Shown: positions 1 to 9,028 of the stretch, in pieces
Layout of the letters: each line of letters starts with the position of its first letter
How positions within the stretch are numbered: position 1 is the first letter of the stretch
From: M3007 sp041392625
GTDB taxonomy: Bacteria > Bacteroidota > Bacteroidia > Chitinophagales > Saprospiraceae
NCBI GenBank assembly: GCA_041392625.1
Contig: JAWKLR010000012.1
Location: 1-64,000 of the forward strand
Direction: 5' to 3'
Length of the DNA: 64,000 nucleotides
Translations under genes and position numbers: made by a program
Notes under the pieces: model-generated
Databases searched by the model: none
The model's input: the letters and a program-made list of their open reading frames with translations, nothing else
What the model was told of the DNA's origin: nothing

Positions 1-559
1 TCAACAACACCAGTCCATCAATTGGGTTGGTTCCAAAATAGCCAGCCAGCCATTCCCGGGTTGATCCTTCAAACTCGGAAATATCGGTGCCCGGGTCTGC
101 CATGGCAAGTTCACTGCCTATAAGTACCAAACTATCCCGGGTTGTTCCATTGGTCCGCATGCACCCAATTGTAAAATAAATTTTTGCCGGTTTTAAAGTC
201 GGGTACAATGCGGCAAGTTTGTCAATCCCCGCATTGAGCTTATTAGCCAGGTCCCGTGACTTAAAGGTATTGGGACGGATGGATTCGAAAAATTTTGGAT
301 AGGTGTTAATTAAGTGCACATACTCGCCCACGGTATAGTTGCGGACCTCCATGATTTTTTTCAGTCCCACGGTTCCTCTCTGGATGTACAGTGAATCCAG
401 GATCTGTACTTTTTTGATGCTGTCTGATTCATTTTGAATTAAATCGTAGGCTTCCCAAAAGTTTACAATATCGGTCGTGACTACATTGTTCGGGCTCTGT
501 GCAATCAGTTGACTGGAAAGCGCTGCGCTGATTAGGAGAAGTAGGAAAATTTGCTTCAT
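1..559 (-). CDS. Secreted DUF2268/GldB-like protein, N-terminal part (cut by window edge)
   Basis: About 186 codons are visible and the frame runs off the left edge of the window. The protein begins with a clear signal peptide (MKQIFLLLLISAALSSQLIA, then QSP). The middle contains KIYFTIGCMRTNGTTRDS followed by LVLIGSE. This resembles the stretch that precedes the metal-binding HExxH helix in Bacteroidota DUF2268/GldB-related putative zinc peptidases. That motif would lie outside the window, so activity cannot be judged. The start at 559 is chosen because it is immediately followed by the signal peptide. It is on the same strand as the phosphatase-like gene that follows it to the right. The family assignment comes from sequence resemblance only. 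Confidence 0.55.
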   Translation of the reverse strand, partial: MKQIFLLLLISAALSSQLIAQSPNNVVTTDIVNFWEAYDLIQNESDSIKKVQILDSLYIQRGTVGLKKIMEVRNYTVGEYVHLINTYPKFFESIRPNTFKSRDLANKLNAGIDKLAALYPTLKPAKIYFTIGCMRTNGTTRDSLVLIGSELAMADPGTDISEFEGSTREWLAGYFGTNPIDGLVLL

Positions 560-631
560 GGTGTTTTTGTTTTTTCTAGATGTCAAGATGGAATTAATTT
601 TTAGATTATTTATCCAAATAGCTAACAAACC

Positions 632-1372
632 TTACCCTAGCACCATCCGAATAAGTGTCAAATCATCGCTGGGGCGAAGCCCGTACGTCTCCTGGATGTC
701 AATCAGGGCGCGTTTCAGTTTGTTTGGGTTTTCAAGCCTGGAGATATCATCCAAAAACGTGCTCAGAATTTCTGCTTCGGAGATAGGAGGGTAGATTTTT
801 CCATCCACGTTTTTAAACGTAAAAATCCCATCAGTCGATATGGAAAAATCCTGAATGTTGGTGTCCGATCTTCTTGTGGTATGGTTGTGGAGCCAGTGTT
901 GCTTGTCCTTTTGCAGGTGGTATCCGAGGTAGTCCGGCTTGTTGTCGTTTTCGTATTCGCTGGTATTGCCGTTTATGTGTACGAGTCCATCTCCCGCAAT
1001 CAGGGTTTCAGCCTGTTTTTGCCGGGTATCAATCAAGGCAAGAATTAAGGTTGAGAGAAGCTCATCTGGCGCGAGGTCCAGTTGTCGGTTAAAACCTCCG
1101 AGTTCTGTAAAGAGTTGCAGCGCAAGGTCATCCAGCAATTGGTTTAGTGGTTTTTCTACTTGTCGGGCAAACTCCAGACAGGCTTCCTGTCGGGCTAATT
1201 TTCGGAGCAGTTTCCCAATTAAAGTCGCTGCAAAATGGGAATCTGTGCCGCTTGAACATCCATCCATCACGGCAAGCAGCAACCTGTTTTTTCCTACTTC
1301 CTCTGAAACAAGGTAATCTTCATTGTGGTTAACGTGGAATTCTCCAATTTGACTTAATTTGTATAGGTGCAT
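632..1372 (-). CDS. PP2C-like protein phosphatase
   Basis: A 246-residue cytosolic protein with no signal peptide. Near the N terminus it has NEDYLVSEE and then AVMDGCSSGTDSHFAA, which match the first metal-binding motifs of PP2C/PPM serine/threonine phosphatases. Around residue 185 it has SISTDGIFTF, the SDG-like motif, and near the end PSDDLTLIRM, the usual DD(x)T metal-binding C-terminal motif. It is the usual size for a stand-alone bacterial PP2C. These enzymes use Mg/Mn to remove phosphate from Ser/Thr or to control anti-sigma systems. No kinase partner is adjacent, so its target is unknown. Confidence 0.75.
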   Translation of the reverse strand: MHLYKLSQIGEFHVNHNEDYLVSEEVGKNRLLLAVMDGCSSGTDSHFAATLIGKLLRKLARQEACLEFARQVEKPLNQLLDDLALQLFTELGGFNRQLDLAPDELLSTLILALIDTRQKQAETLIAGDGLVHINGNTSEYENDNKPDYLGYHLQKDKQHWLHNHTTRRSDTNIQDFSISTDGIFTFKNVDGKIYPPISEAEILSTFLDDISRLENPNKLKRALIDIQETYGLRPSDDLTLIRMVLG

Positions 1373-1436
1373 TGGTTCGGGAAGAACACACGGGAGGGAT
1401 AAACAGTTCCTTGGTTATTGTACATTCATACCGAAT

Positions 1437-2584
1437 TCAGGATTTAGGAATAGTCCTTTTTTCATACAAATCCAATGCATCAAAATCCACCTTAGGATTT
1501 GGGTCATATTCCAGCCTTCTGTAATGAATGGCTTTTTCAATGGGGTTTACCAATACTTGAAGCATATCCTGATCAGCCAGGGTAAAATAAGGTGCCTCGC
1601 TTAAAATTTAATGGTTTCATAGGGTAGGGCATCTAGGAATCTGAGATAGTCTTCCGTGTTTGGGAGAAGTTCCCATTCTGGAACGTATTTATACAAGTAG
1701 ATCGTGCGATCATTCAGGTTGATGCGGTACTGTTTAAGGAGGTTTGTTCTGTTATTGAATACGTGAATAAACAGATCTTCGTTGCGGTATGTCGGCGAAC
1801 TCACGGTTTCTAAATACCAACATTTTTGCGAAAAGATTATTTTTGAAGATTCTAATTCAATGATTTCAAAATATTCATGGCAGGGGTCAAATGGATTGCT
1901 CCCATCGGTTCCACCGTATTGGTAAATGAGGTATTTTCCATCTGTTGTAATGGTTGGATGTTTGATTGAATAATCCATTCGTTTTTGGAACACAGGACGC
2001 CCCCGGGGATCAAGCACAATAAACTCTTGCTCCCAATCCACTACTGTCTGATCTTTTGATAAAAATATGTGTTCAAAACTAATTGGTATAAACCCCTTTG
2101 TAGTAATTGGGTACATGAAGCAATTAGAAAAGCTGGATGCTGGTGGAGGGAGCTCAGGAAATTGGCAAGTGGAATCTATGGGTGAGGGTATTTTCATCTC
2201 CTCCGAGTCTAGGTAAGCAAGGTGAGTCGATGAGTCTATTAGAAATGGATTCATTTCTAATAAATCAACACTATGGATGACTTCAGATAAGGTGCTGTCG
2301 AAATACTGTAATTTCTGCTTGTATGGTACCCCATTTAAAGGAGAATAGGTGTATACTAATGTGCCTTTATAGACTTCAGTAATTTCGATTTGACCCGAAT
2401 CTATGGCTTCAGTAATTGAAAAAACTGCACTTCCAGTTCTTGCTAATGCCTTGTCTTTGTAGTGCCTAAGATTTTCTGGTGTTTCTGTTAGTTGTCGTGA
2501 TCTGGTTTCCTGTTGCTGTGCACCTGTTGAGTGCGCGAGCAAACAGAAAATGAATGGCAAAAATTTTGCATGTAGTTTTTTCAT
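1437..2584 (-). CDS. Secreted protein of unknown function (one-base frameshift near 1603)
   Basis: The reading frame starting at 2584 (MKKLHAKFLPFIFCLLAHS, then TGAQQQ) has a signal peptide and runs 327 residues to a stop at 1601-1603. An upstream in-frame start would read through the neighbouring acyltransferase gene, so it is rejected. Just after the stop, another frame continues with coding-like sequence (EAPYFTLADQDMLQVL and so on) to a stop at 1437-1439. Adding one T to the TTTT run at the junction joins the two into about 382 residues. This fits the homopolymer pattern seen elsewhere in the window. The protein is AT-rich compared with the genes to its right. I recognise no domain; the middle has short beta-propeller-like stretches. 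Confidence 0.6.
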
Positions 2585-2615
2585 GGTTGGTTTTTTATGG
2601 ATTGCTATTTCATCT

Positions 2616-3188
2616 TTACATCTCCCGCACAAGTCCACTTTCCAGTATATACTCGCCACCAGTTTCCGGGCATCGCGCCTGGTTTTGTTCGTCAAACTGC
2701 AGGCGGTGGCCAGCGGCGCTGACCCATCCGATTTGCTTGCCCGGGTTGCCGACCACCAGGGCGAAGTCGGGCACATCCTTGGTGACGACAGTGCCGGCAC
2801 CGATCAATGCGTATGCTCCAATCCGGTTGCCACATATAATGGTGGCGTTGGCTCCAATGCTGGCGCCCTTTCCGATGGGAGTAGGCAGGAATTGGTCTTT
2901 GCGTTCTATGCCGCTGCGCGGATTGATCACATTGGTAAAAACGGCGGATGGACCAATGAACACTTCATCGGCGCAATGGACGCCGGTGTACAGCGAAACG
3001 TTGTTCTGCACTTTCACTCCATTTCCCAAAACCACACCGTCGGCCACAAATACATTTTGGCCCAGAATGCAGTTGCTTCCGATGATGGCGCGGGGCATCA
3101 AATGGCAAAAATGCCAGACCTTGGAGCCGGGACCAATCTGACAGCCTGCATCTACTACGGCGCTTGGATGGATGAACACATGTTCCAT
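2616..3188 (-). CDS. Hexapeptide-repeat acyltransferase (WbbJ/WlbB-like)
   Basis: A 190-residue left-handed beta-helix acyltransferase. Repeated hexapeptides are visible throughout (HPSAVVDAGCQIGPGSKVWH, IGSNCILGQNVF, IGANATIICG, IGAYALIGAGTVV). The C-terminal signature VVGNPGKQIGWVSAAGHRL is typical of N-acetyltransferases acting on amino-sugar nucleotides, such as the WlbB/WbpD group. The start at 3188 lies one base after the stop of the upstream gene (TAA-T-ATG), which implies translational coupling. It probably acetylates a sugar used in the surface polysaccharide made or exported by this operon. The exact substrate cannot be read from the sequence. Confidence 0.85.
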   Translation of the reverse strand: MEHVFIHPSAVVDAGCQIGPGSKVWHFCHLMPRAIIGSNCILGQNVFVADGVVLGNGVKVQNNVSLYTGVHCADEVFIGPSAVFTNVINPRSGIERKDQFLPTPIGKGASIGANATIICGNRIGAYALIGAGTVVTKDVPDFALVVGNPGKQIGWVSAAGHRLQFDEQNQARCPETGGEYILESGLVREM

Positions 3189-3189
3189 A

Positions 3190-4842
3190 TTAAAAATCAA
3201 AATTTTGGGGCCATACATTGTATCGCAAACCCAATTGAATAAAACTGCCGGAATCTGATTCCTGTTTTCTCCATTGAAAACGCAAATCTATGTATGCATT
3301 GTGTGCCGGACTGTATGATAACTGCATTCCAAGTAGTTGAACCTGGTTTGATATGCCCTGTCCGATAACGTTCCCGTACTCCTGGATGCGGCTTGTGTAG
3401 GGCAGGGTAGGGTTTGCACCCCAGTTTGCATCCGGACTGTTCAGTCCTTGTTGAATATGCAAATAGTGCACTCGGGCACTCCACTGTGGCAGGATTTGTT
3501 TTCGGGCCTCCAGAAACAATTCTTTGAAATTCGCACCGAGCGGATGAGCGAGTGCCTGGTTGTAATGTTGGTAGGAGTTCAGGGAGTCAAAATGCGAATA
3601 GGTGTACGGGCGCATCAGATTGTATTCCGCGCGCAAGTCCAATTGGTTAATATTAAACGCATTGATGTAATGAACCCCGGCCTGAATGCCGTATTTGTTG
3701 CCCCACCATCCGGTTTGTTCGGGCTTGTAGAGGTCTGAAAGCCGGAATTCATCCAGAAGCAATTGGCTATATAACCGGACTTTTCGGGCGATGTCCCAGC
3801 GGAAGTCAACACCTACCAGTACGTTATCGGGACTGCCGATCAGGCCCTCTACCGAGCGGTATAAAATGATTGGGTTCAGATATTGCAACTCGAATTGTCG
3901 ACTTCGGTTGAAAACCGTCGCCTCAAAAAATCCGACTCCAAGTCGGGGGGTGATGTTGTAATGCAAATAATGAACAGCGGCGTATTTTTTTGGCAGGAGG
4001 TCGTTGTTGCCAACCACGGCTTGTGAAACCGGCGACAACTCCATAAACAGATTTTGATACTGGAGTTTCCAGATGCGGGTGTTAAATTTCAGGTAAAAAT
4101 AGTAGGATCCAAAATCAGATAAAAACAGGGATCGGTGCCCGTTGCCGATAAAATGTTGTCCGTGCCCGATTTCCACTCCAATATGGGGTGTAATCTGTGC
4201 TCCCAATGCGGCGTTGGCTACGTTGTAGTCGTACGCGCGGTCCAGGTCGAGCACCTTGCTCCGGTAAACCTTGTAAAAACCGGCTCCGGGAATGGCTTTT
4301 TTCTCCGAAATCCAATCCGCCGCATAAGCGGGTGGCTGAATTTGAGTTTCGAGGAGACTGGTATGAAAATACACCTTGTTATCAATACAGCCCCGGATCG
4401 AAAGTCCACGCTCATTTACAAACAAAGGCTTGCCCGAATCCGATCCATACCCCAGGTGGAGCATGGGGTTGACCAGCAGTTGAAAGTCTTTGGTGCGGAC
4501 TTCAAACAGGTTGGCAGGGGTTTTAAAAAAATGTTTTAAAACGGGCTTTCTTGATGGATTTGGCTCAGATTCCCATTCGCTGTTTTCGTTTAAAAGATAA
4601 ACAAGGAAATTTGAGTCTATTGGGTTCGTATATCCGGTATTGTAGCCGATTTTAAACAGGTCAGAACGGAGAAAATTACGAACTTCCGGGTGGAATTCGG
4701 TATCCCCGCCATTCTGAAGGGAAAGGCGGTTGCCCTGGTATGCGGCCTCGCTGTGAATGGGGGCGAAACCGGTTTGAGCAAACCCGGAGGTAGCCAACAG
4801 GAAAGCCAGGCACAGGCTGGCTGCTTTTAGTCGTATTCCCAT
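3190..4842 (-). CDS. RemB/Wzi-like outer-membrane protein (capsule assembly or gliding)
   Basis: A 550-residue outer-membrane protein. The start at 4842 gives a good signal peptide (MGIRLKAASLCLAFLLATSG, cut near FAQ) and overlaps the end of the upstream deacetylase gene by 16 bases. The central part has GVEIGHGQHFIGNGHRSLFL followed by repeated aromatic beta strands. This is the layout of the Wzi capsule-assembly family, which includes the gliding protein RemB of Flavobacterium johnsoniae. It ends in an aromatic residue, as outer-membrane barrels do. In this operon it most likely holds or exports a surface polysaccharide. Whether the cell glides cannot be told from this window. Confidence 0.7.
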   Translation of the reverse strand: MGIRLKAASLCLAFLLATSGFAQTGFAPIHSEAAYQGNRLSLQNGGDTEFHPEVRNFLRSDLFKIGYNTGYTNPIDSNFLVYLLNENSEWESEPNPSRKPVLKHFFKTPANLFEVRTKDFQLLVNPMLHLGYGSDSGKPLFVNERGLSIRGCIDNKVYFHTSLLETQIQPPAYAADWISEKKAIPGAGFYKVYRSKVLDLDRAYDYNVANAALGAQITPHIGVEIGHGQHFIGNGHRSLFLSDFGSYYFYLKFNTRIWKLQYQNLFMELSPVSQAVVGNNDLLPKKYAAVHYLHYNITPRLGVGFFEATVFNRSRQFELQYLNPIILYRSVEGLIGSPDNVLVGVDFRWDIARKVRLYSQLLLDEFRLSDLYKPEQTGWWGNKYGIQAGVHYINAFNINQLDLRAEYNLMRPYTYSHFDSLNSYQHYNQALAHPLGANFKELFLEARKQILPQWSARVHYLHIQQGLNSPDANWGANPTLPYTSRIQEYGNVIGQGISNQVQLLGMQLSYSPAHNAYIDLRFQWRKQESDSGSFIQLGLRYNVWPQNFDF

Positions 4843-6155
4843 GTTTCGATAAAATTCTGAAGCACTTTTTTCCATGGCTCCCATTGGTGGGTATTCCAGG
4901 AGGAGTTGTGCCAAAGTAAGGTGAAAGTGCCCCCGTGTGCGATTACGTGCTCGCGTAGATTTTCCAAAACTAAATAGCCTTTGTCCGGATTTAATTCTTG
5001 ATACAGGGCCAGGGTGACATCCATGGCGATCAGGGGCTGCTCGATGAGGCCAATGGGCTGTCGCCGGATAAAATCAAATACCGGATAGGGTTGCGATGTG
5101 CCGCAGCGAAAGCCCGGGTGTTCTGCGTACCCCATGCTGCTTTCAAAATCAAACCCATTTTCTTTCCAAAACGCCCAGGTGTGTGGCACGGAAAAGTGGA
5201 GGTAGTGTTGCCTGCCACCGACGAGTTTTTTAGACTGTTTTTTTACCGACAACATTTCCTTCTTGAATCGTTCCGGATCGGTGGCAGCGGCCTGGGAAGC
5301 ATGAAAACCGATGGTCTGCCCGGCAACCCGCAAGTCGCCAATCAGGTCTTTTACTTCGGGGTGATTGATCGGGTAGTAGCAATCAGCGTTTTTGGGACGC
5401 TTCCCAAGAAAGTTGAACTGCCATCGGAGTCCCTTTTTATCTGCCATATCTATCCACTCATCCCATATTGCATAGGGGTCATCCTCCTTCCAAAACGGCC
5501 CCCGAATCCAGTATAGAAACTCGGAGAGGGAGCGTCTTTTAACCAGGCTTCCAACAAGGGTTCGGAACCGGTCGTCGGGCTCCCACCACAGTTGCGGATG
5601 ATCCACGTCGCAGCTCAGGTATAACTTGGGCGTTTGTTGCGGATAGCGCACTTCCAGACCCAGGTGCCGCAGGCATTGCGCCAGAAAACGGGCGTATTCA
5701 TCAACGATGGGGCGTTGGATAAATGCTGCGCGGACCGCCAGGGACAGATCAGCCGGAAACCGGCCATCTTCTTCCCGTTGATATTCTTCCCAGCGACTGA
5801 GCATAAAAAAGGCCGCGCCCGGCAAATCTGCTCCGCAGACAATGCGATTTTCTTCGACTTGCAGTTCCGTGTTCCCGTACAATACAATCAGGTTTTCGCC
5901 TGTTTGGAACGGATTGTTCAAGATGGAAGTAGTGGATGGAATCCAATCGGTGGTATAGGCTTGACCTTCCTGAATGCCCGACCAAAACATATCGGCAATT
6001 TCCAGCGTGTTTCCATTTGGGAGGTGCAGTTTTATGGGAGAGGGTGTATCGGTAAATGTCAGTTCAAAATCCAGTCCCAGGAATTGCCGGAACAGCACTT
6101 CGAGTATCCATTTTTTTTCAGGCTTAAACGTTCCCTGTGTTTCTATCTGGATCAT
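4827..6155 (-). CDS. Polysaccharide deacetylase family protein (DUF7033-type N-terminus)
   Basis: A 442-residue protein without a signal peptide. The N-terminal 170 residues resemble the DUF7033 region that precedes NodB-type deacetylases in Bacteroidota. At residues 182-186 it has CDVDH, which fits the catalytic/metal-binding Asp region. Later come QTIGFHASQAAATD (a metal-binding His), the pair HYLHFSVPHTWAFW, and a C-terminal LLWHNSSW. The start codon at 6155 directly follows the stop of lhgO (TAAATG), so the two are co-translated. Its likely role is deacetylation of a sugar polymer belonging to the polysaccharide system of this operon. Confidence 0.8.
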   Translation of the reverse strand: MIQIETQGTFKPEKKWILEVLFRQFLGLDFELTFTDTPSPIKLHLPNGNTLEIADMFWSGIQEGQAYTTDWIPSTTSILNNPFQTGENLIVLYGNTELQVEENRIVCGADLPGAAFFMLSRWEEYQREEDGRFPADLSLAVRAAFIQRPIVDEYARFLAQCLRHLGLEVRYPQQTPKLYLSCDVDHPQLWWEPDDRFRTLVGSLVKRRSLSEFLYWIRGPFWKEDDPYAIWDEWIDMADKKGLRWQFNFLGKRPKNADCYYPINHPEVKDLIGDLRVAGQTIGFHASQAAATDPERFKKEMLSVKKQSKKLVGGRQHYLHFSVPHTWAFWKENGFDFESSMGYAEHPGFRCGTSQPYPVFDFIRRQPIGLIEQPLIAMDVTLALYQELNPDKGYLVLENLREHVIAHGGTFTLLWHNSSWNTHQWEPWKKVLQNFIETWEYD

Positions 6156-7358
6156 TTAAAATTGCTTGAGCACTTTTTCTGCAACGGTTTCACCAATAGC
6201 CAGTGAAGCGGTTGCAGCGGGCGATGGGGCATTGAGTACATGGACCATGCGCGGGACTTCGATAAATAAAAAATCATCGAGCAGATCGCCGTTTGGAGCA
6301 CAGGCCATGGCCCGAACACCGCTTCTTCCGGGCGCAAGATCGGAAGATTGAATAGATGGAATCAAATTTTGTAGTGCTTTTACAAAATGGGCTTTTGAAT
6401 AGGAGCGCTGAAACTCCAGCCAGGCCTCCTTATGGTATTTTTTTGCCAGTTGCCACAGCCCCGGAAACCCAAGGCTCTCAAACAACTCAGGCAGGTTGAT
6501 GTTGGATTTGTGGTAGGCTTCTCTCCCAAATGCAAATACAGCATTTGGGCCAGCCTCAATGCCACCTTCGATCATGCGGGTAAAGTGAACACCCAGAAAC
6601 GGAAATGCGGGATTAGGAAGCGGGTAAATCAGGTTGCGCACCAGATGCTGGCTTTCTGGTTTCAGTTCGTAGTATTCACCCCGAAATGGCAGGATTTGGG
6701 TTTGGGGCCGCAAACCTGCCAGGTGTGCAATTTTATCGGAATATAAGCCGGCACAATTTACCAGACAGGCAGCCTGATAACTGCGTTCTGATGTTTCCAC
6801 CTGGACCATATTGGCCTGAGGAATTATTTTTTTCACCTTACTTCCTACGTGTACGGCCCCTCCGTTTTTTAAAATTAACTCCTTGTATTTCCGGGCCACA
6901 GTTTCGTAATTCACAATTCCGGCTTGTGGTACCCAAATAGCCTCCAGTGCCTGTACATTGGGTTCGATTTCCCGGGCTTCTTCACCGGATATGCGGCGGA
7001 TGCCGGTAAGTCCATTTGCTTGTCCGCGCTCCAGAATCCCTCCCAATCGTTCTGCTTCGGCCTTGTTGGTGGCCACGATAATTTTACCACATACCTCGTG
7101 CGGTATGTCGTGTTTTTGGCAGAAAGCAAGCATTCGGTCGTACCCTTTTTTGCAATTGATTGCCCGCAGACTTCCCGGCTTGTAATAAATCCCACTGTGC
7201 AGCACCCCACTGTTGTGGCTGCTTTGGTGCCCGGCAACCTCCTGTTCTTTTTCAAGCACCAAGACGCTCAAATCCGGTCTTTCAACCTGGATATGCAGCG
7301 CTGTGGACAGGCCGACGACCCCGGCACCAATCAAAATTACATCGTACTTGTTTTCCAT
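6156..7358 (-). CDS. lhgO: L-2-hydroxyglutarate oxidase
   Basis: A 400-residue FAD enzyme of the DAO family. The dinucleotide-binding motif IGAGVVGLSTA lies at residues 10-20, followed by LEKEQEVAGHQSSHNSGVLH, which is diagnostic for LhgO. The C-terminal half has GRSGVRAMACAPNGDLLDDF, also typical. It oxidises L-2-hydroxyglutarate to 2-oxoglutarate and passes electrons to quinone. It is the first gene of a tightly packed operon whose other members concern surface polysaccharide, so the pairing is odd metabolically. A TAnnTTTG promoter motif lies five bases before the start codon. Confidence 0.9.
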   Translation of the reverse strand: MENKYDVILIGAGVVGLSTALHIQVERPDLSVLVLEKEQEVAGHQSSHNSGVLHSGIYYKPGSLRAINCKKGYDRMLAFCQKHDIPHEVCGKIIVATNKAEAERLGGILERGQANGLTGIRRISGEEAREIEPNVQALEAIWVPQAGIVNYETVARKYKELILKNGGAVHVGSKVKKIIPQANMVQVETSERSYQAACLVNCAGLYSDKIAHLAGLRPQTQILPFRGEYYELKPESQHLVRNLIYPLPNPAFPFLGVHFTRMIEGGIEAGPNAVFAFGREAYHKSNINLPELFESLGFPGLWQLAKKYHKEAWLEFQRSYSKAHFVKALQNLIPSIQSSDLAPGRSGVRAMACAPNGDLLDDFLFIEVPRMVHVLNAPSPAATASLAIGETVAEKVLKQF

Positions 7359-7363
7359 TGCAG

Positions 7364-7371
7364 CAAAGGTA
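7364..7371 (-). promoter_or_regulatory. Putative -7 promoter element of the lhgO operon
   Basis: On the minus strand this reads TACCTTTG, matching the Bacteroidota -7 consensus TAnnTTTG. Only five bases separate it from the lhgO ATG, so a transcript starting at the usual distance would have almost no leader. No -33 TTG is visible upstream, where the heptamer repeat begins. Confidence 0.45.
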
Positions 7372-7374
7372 GGG

Positions 7375-7427
7375 ATATGAGTAGTAAGTTGTAAGTGGTA
7401 AGTGGTAAGTTGTAAGTAGTAAGTATG
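7375..7427. repeat. Left arm of heptamer palindrome (family A, copy 1)
   Basis: Tandem variants of the heptamer TAAGT(A/T/G)G. The arm is the inverted partner of 8887-8936. The two arms are now separated by an IS3-type element, so the palindrome was about 110 bases before the insertion. Confidence 0.8.
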
Positions 7428-8873
7428 TGACCCGTCCTAAAAAAAGTTTACTTTAGATATTATTATTATTATTATTATGTGTTTCTTTTTTTGCTTCTTT
7501 TTTTCTTTGTTAAACTAACAGTAAAAATGTTGAAAACCCCAGTTTTATGTTGAAACCAATGTTTCATGATCCATTCGTTTCTTATAGTAATTCTTCTCCA
7601 GGTTCTTTTCAATTCTCCATTTTTACAATGTGCTTAAGTCAGTGTTAGCATTTCAATACTTGAATGCGGCCTTGATTATTATGTTTGAATAGCCCTGGTT
7701 ATAAAATCTTCGCCTCAGATAACGATTCAAAATTTCCATCATACAGCCATTCTACTTTTAAAAAATACCATTAACTCTTTTCAGCGATCGCATTTTCCAA
7801 AGGATCTCCATTCTGAGACATACTATTGTCTATTTTCCATTCAGTTAGCAGTTTAACGTACCTACTACAAACAGTACTGAACACCTCTGTCTGAATGATG
7901 AATAAGTCCGTAGGAGTTGTCCTTGTTAGTCCTTTTAAAGCCATCTGTAATGCCTCTACAGCATGCTTTGCTGTAAGACCTTCAGCAACTTTAAATCCAA
8001 CTATTTTCCTTGAATAAGCATCGGTCACAAAAATAAGTACACAAAGCCTTCTTTTGTTGGGTCTACGTACGTAATATCACTAACCCACACTTTATTGGGA
8101 GCCTTCACCTCCAGACCTTTGATCAGATTTCAGTATTTTCTAAACCAATGATTGCTATGAGTCGTAACTACTCTTGTCTGTTTTCTCGTATCAGTAAATT
8201 ATTGCGATCCGTACAAACAACTTGTCTCGTCCCACAGATCTATACCTTGATCCAATAGTTTAACCACAGTTTTCTGGTTCCTATCTTGGGTATAGATAGA
8301 CCGTTCCTTCGAACTGCCTGTTCATGACACGTTCTTCAATTGCTTGTTTATAAACACTTTTTTTCCTTTTTGTAGCACGTCGTTTTGTTTGCCAAACAAT
8401 CCACACAGATTCCATCAAATGGAAATTTTGGTACTTTTAGAGTGCTCTTTCAAAAGATTTTTTGGGGACTGGAAATTTGGCTCAGACTTTTTTTCTGATC
8501 GGAATTTAAACTCCTGCTTACTGCAATATCATTCATAGTATCAAAGGCTTCTGCTCTTCAACTTTTTTCATATTCCAGTTGGTGTTTAAAAGTTGCTCAA
8601 TTCCCACTTGAGTTCTTCTACCGTTCTTTTCTTTGCTCATACATAAATAAGCGTTTAGGAACTGAGTCTTCAAATTTTTTAACCTATAGGTTGCATAATG
8701 GTACATGATCCGATTATCCCATACTGTGCTTAGCGTGCTCCGGGCAAAGTTGCCCGAAAGTACATCATTAACCACTGTTTTTTTGAATTCGTCCGAATAG
8801 CGATTTACTTTTTTCATCTTTGTCCTGATTTTAGTTAAACTTATCTTAGTGTCTACTTTTTTGAGGAGGTCCA
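7428..8873 (-). mobile_element. Decayed IS3-family insertion sequence, copy 1
   Basis: The ends are inverted: TGACCCGTCCTAAAAAAAGT at 7428 and, reading inward from 8873, TGGACCTCCTCAAAAAAGT. The element is about 1446 bases. It is flanked by a five-base direct repeat GTATG (7423-7427 and 8874-8878), a target duplication of the size IS3 elements make. Inside are remnants of orfA and orfB on the minus strand, both broken by stops and shifts, so it should not move by itself. It lies in the centre of a heptamer palindrome. A second copy is at 22106-23507 in the opposite orientation. Confidence 0.85.
7544..8817 (-). pseudogene. IS3-family transposase remnant (orfA and orfB)
   Basis: orfA starts at 8817 (MKKVNRYSDEFKKTVVNDVL), a helix-turn-helix of the IS3 orfA type. 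It stays open for 94 codons, to 8533, but the second half is scrambled. orfB survives as the piece at 7771-8028, which has TDAYSRKIVGFKVAEGLTAK and then MSQNGDPLENAIAE, parts of the DDE integrase core. The copy-2 element keeps the intervening HSDRGVQYC motif, which is damaged here. The frame can be followed to a stop near 7544. No full-length product can be made. Confidence 0.8.
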
Positions 8874-8886
8874 GTATGATTTAAAA

Positions 8887-8936
8887 ACTTAGTACTTGCT
8901 ACTTACTACTTACAACTTACAACTTACAACTCATAT
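8887..8936. repeat. Right arm of heptamer palindrome (family A, copy 1)
   Basis: Variants of CTTAC(T/A)AC in tandem, the inverted complement of the arm at 7375-7427. Even the outermost bases match (ATGAG on the left, CTCAT on the right). Confidence 0.8.
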
Positions 8937-9000
8937 AATGTCCACATTAGCATTTAAACAGATTAATCTGAAACAGGCCGGGAAAATCCTTTGATTCCTA

Positions 9001-9008
9001 TATATTTG
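9001..9008 (+). promoter_or_regulatory. Putative -7 promoter element for the TonB receptor
   Basis: TATATTTG matches TAnnTTTG and ends 20 bases before the ATG at 9029. No good -33 element is seen at the usual 19-21 base spacing. Confidence 0.4.
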
Positions 9009-9028
9009 CCCCCCTCAAACAGAAATAC

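Noticed and set aside
2585..2800. Longer start of the 1437-2584 protein at 2800
   Set aside because: The extra 72 residues are antisense-like, overlap the acyltransferase coding sequence and precede a good signal peptide at 2584.
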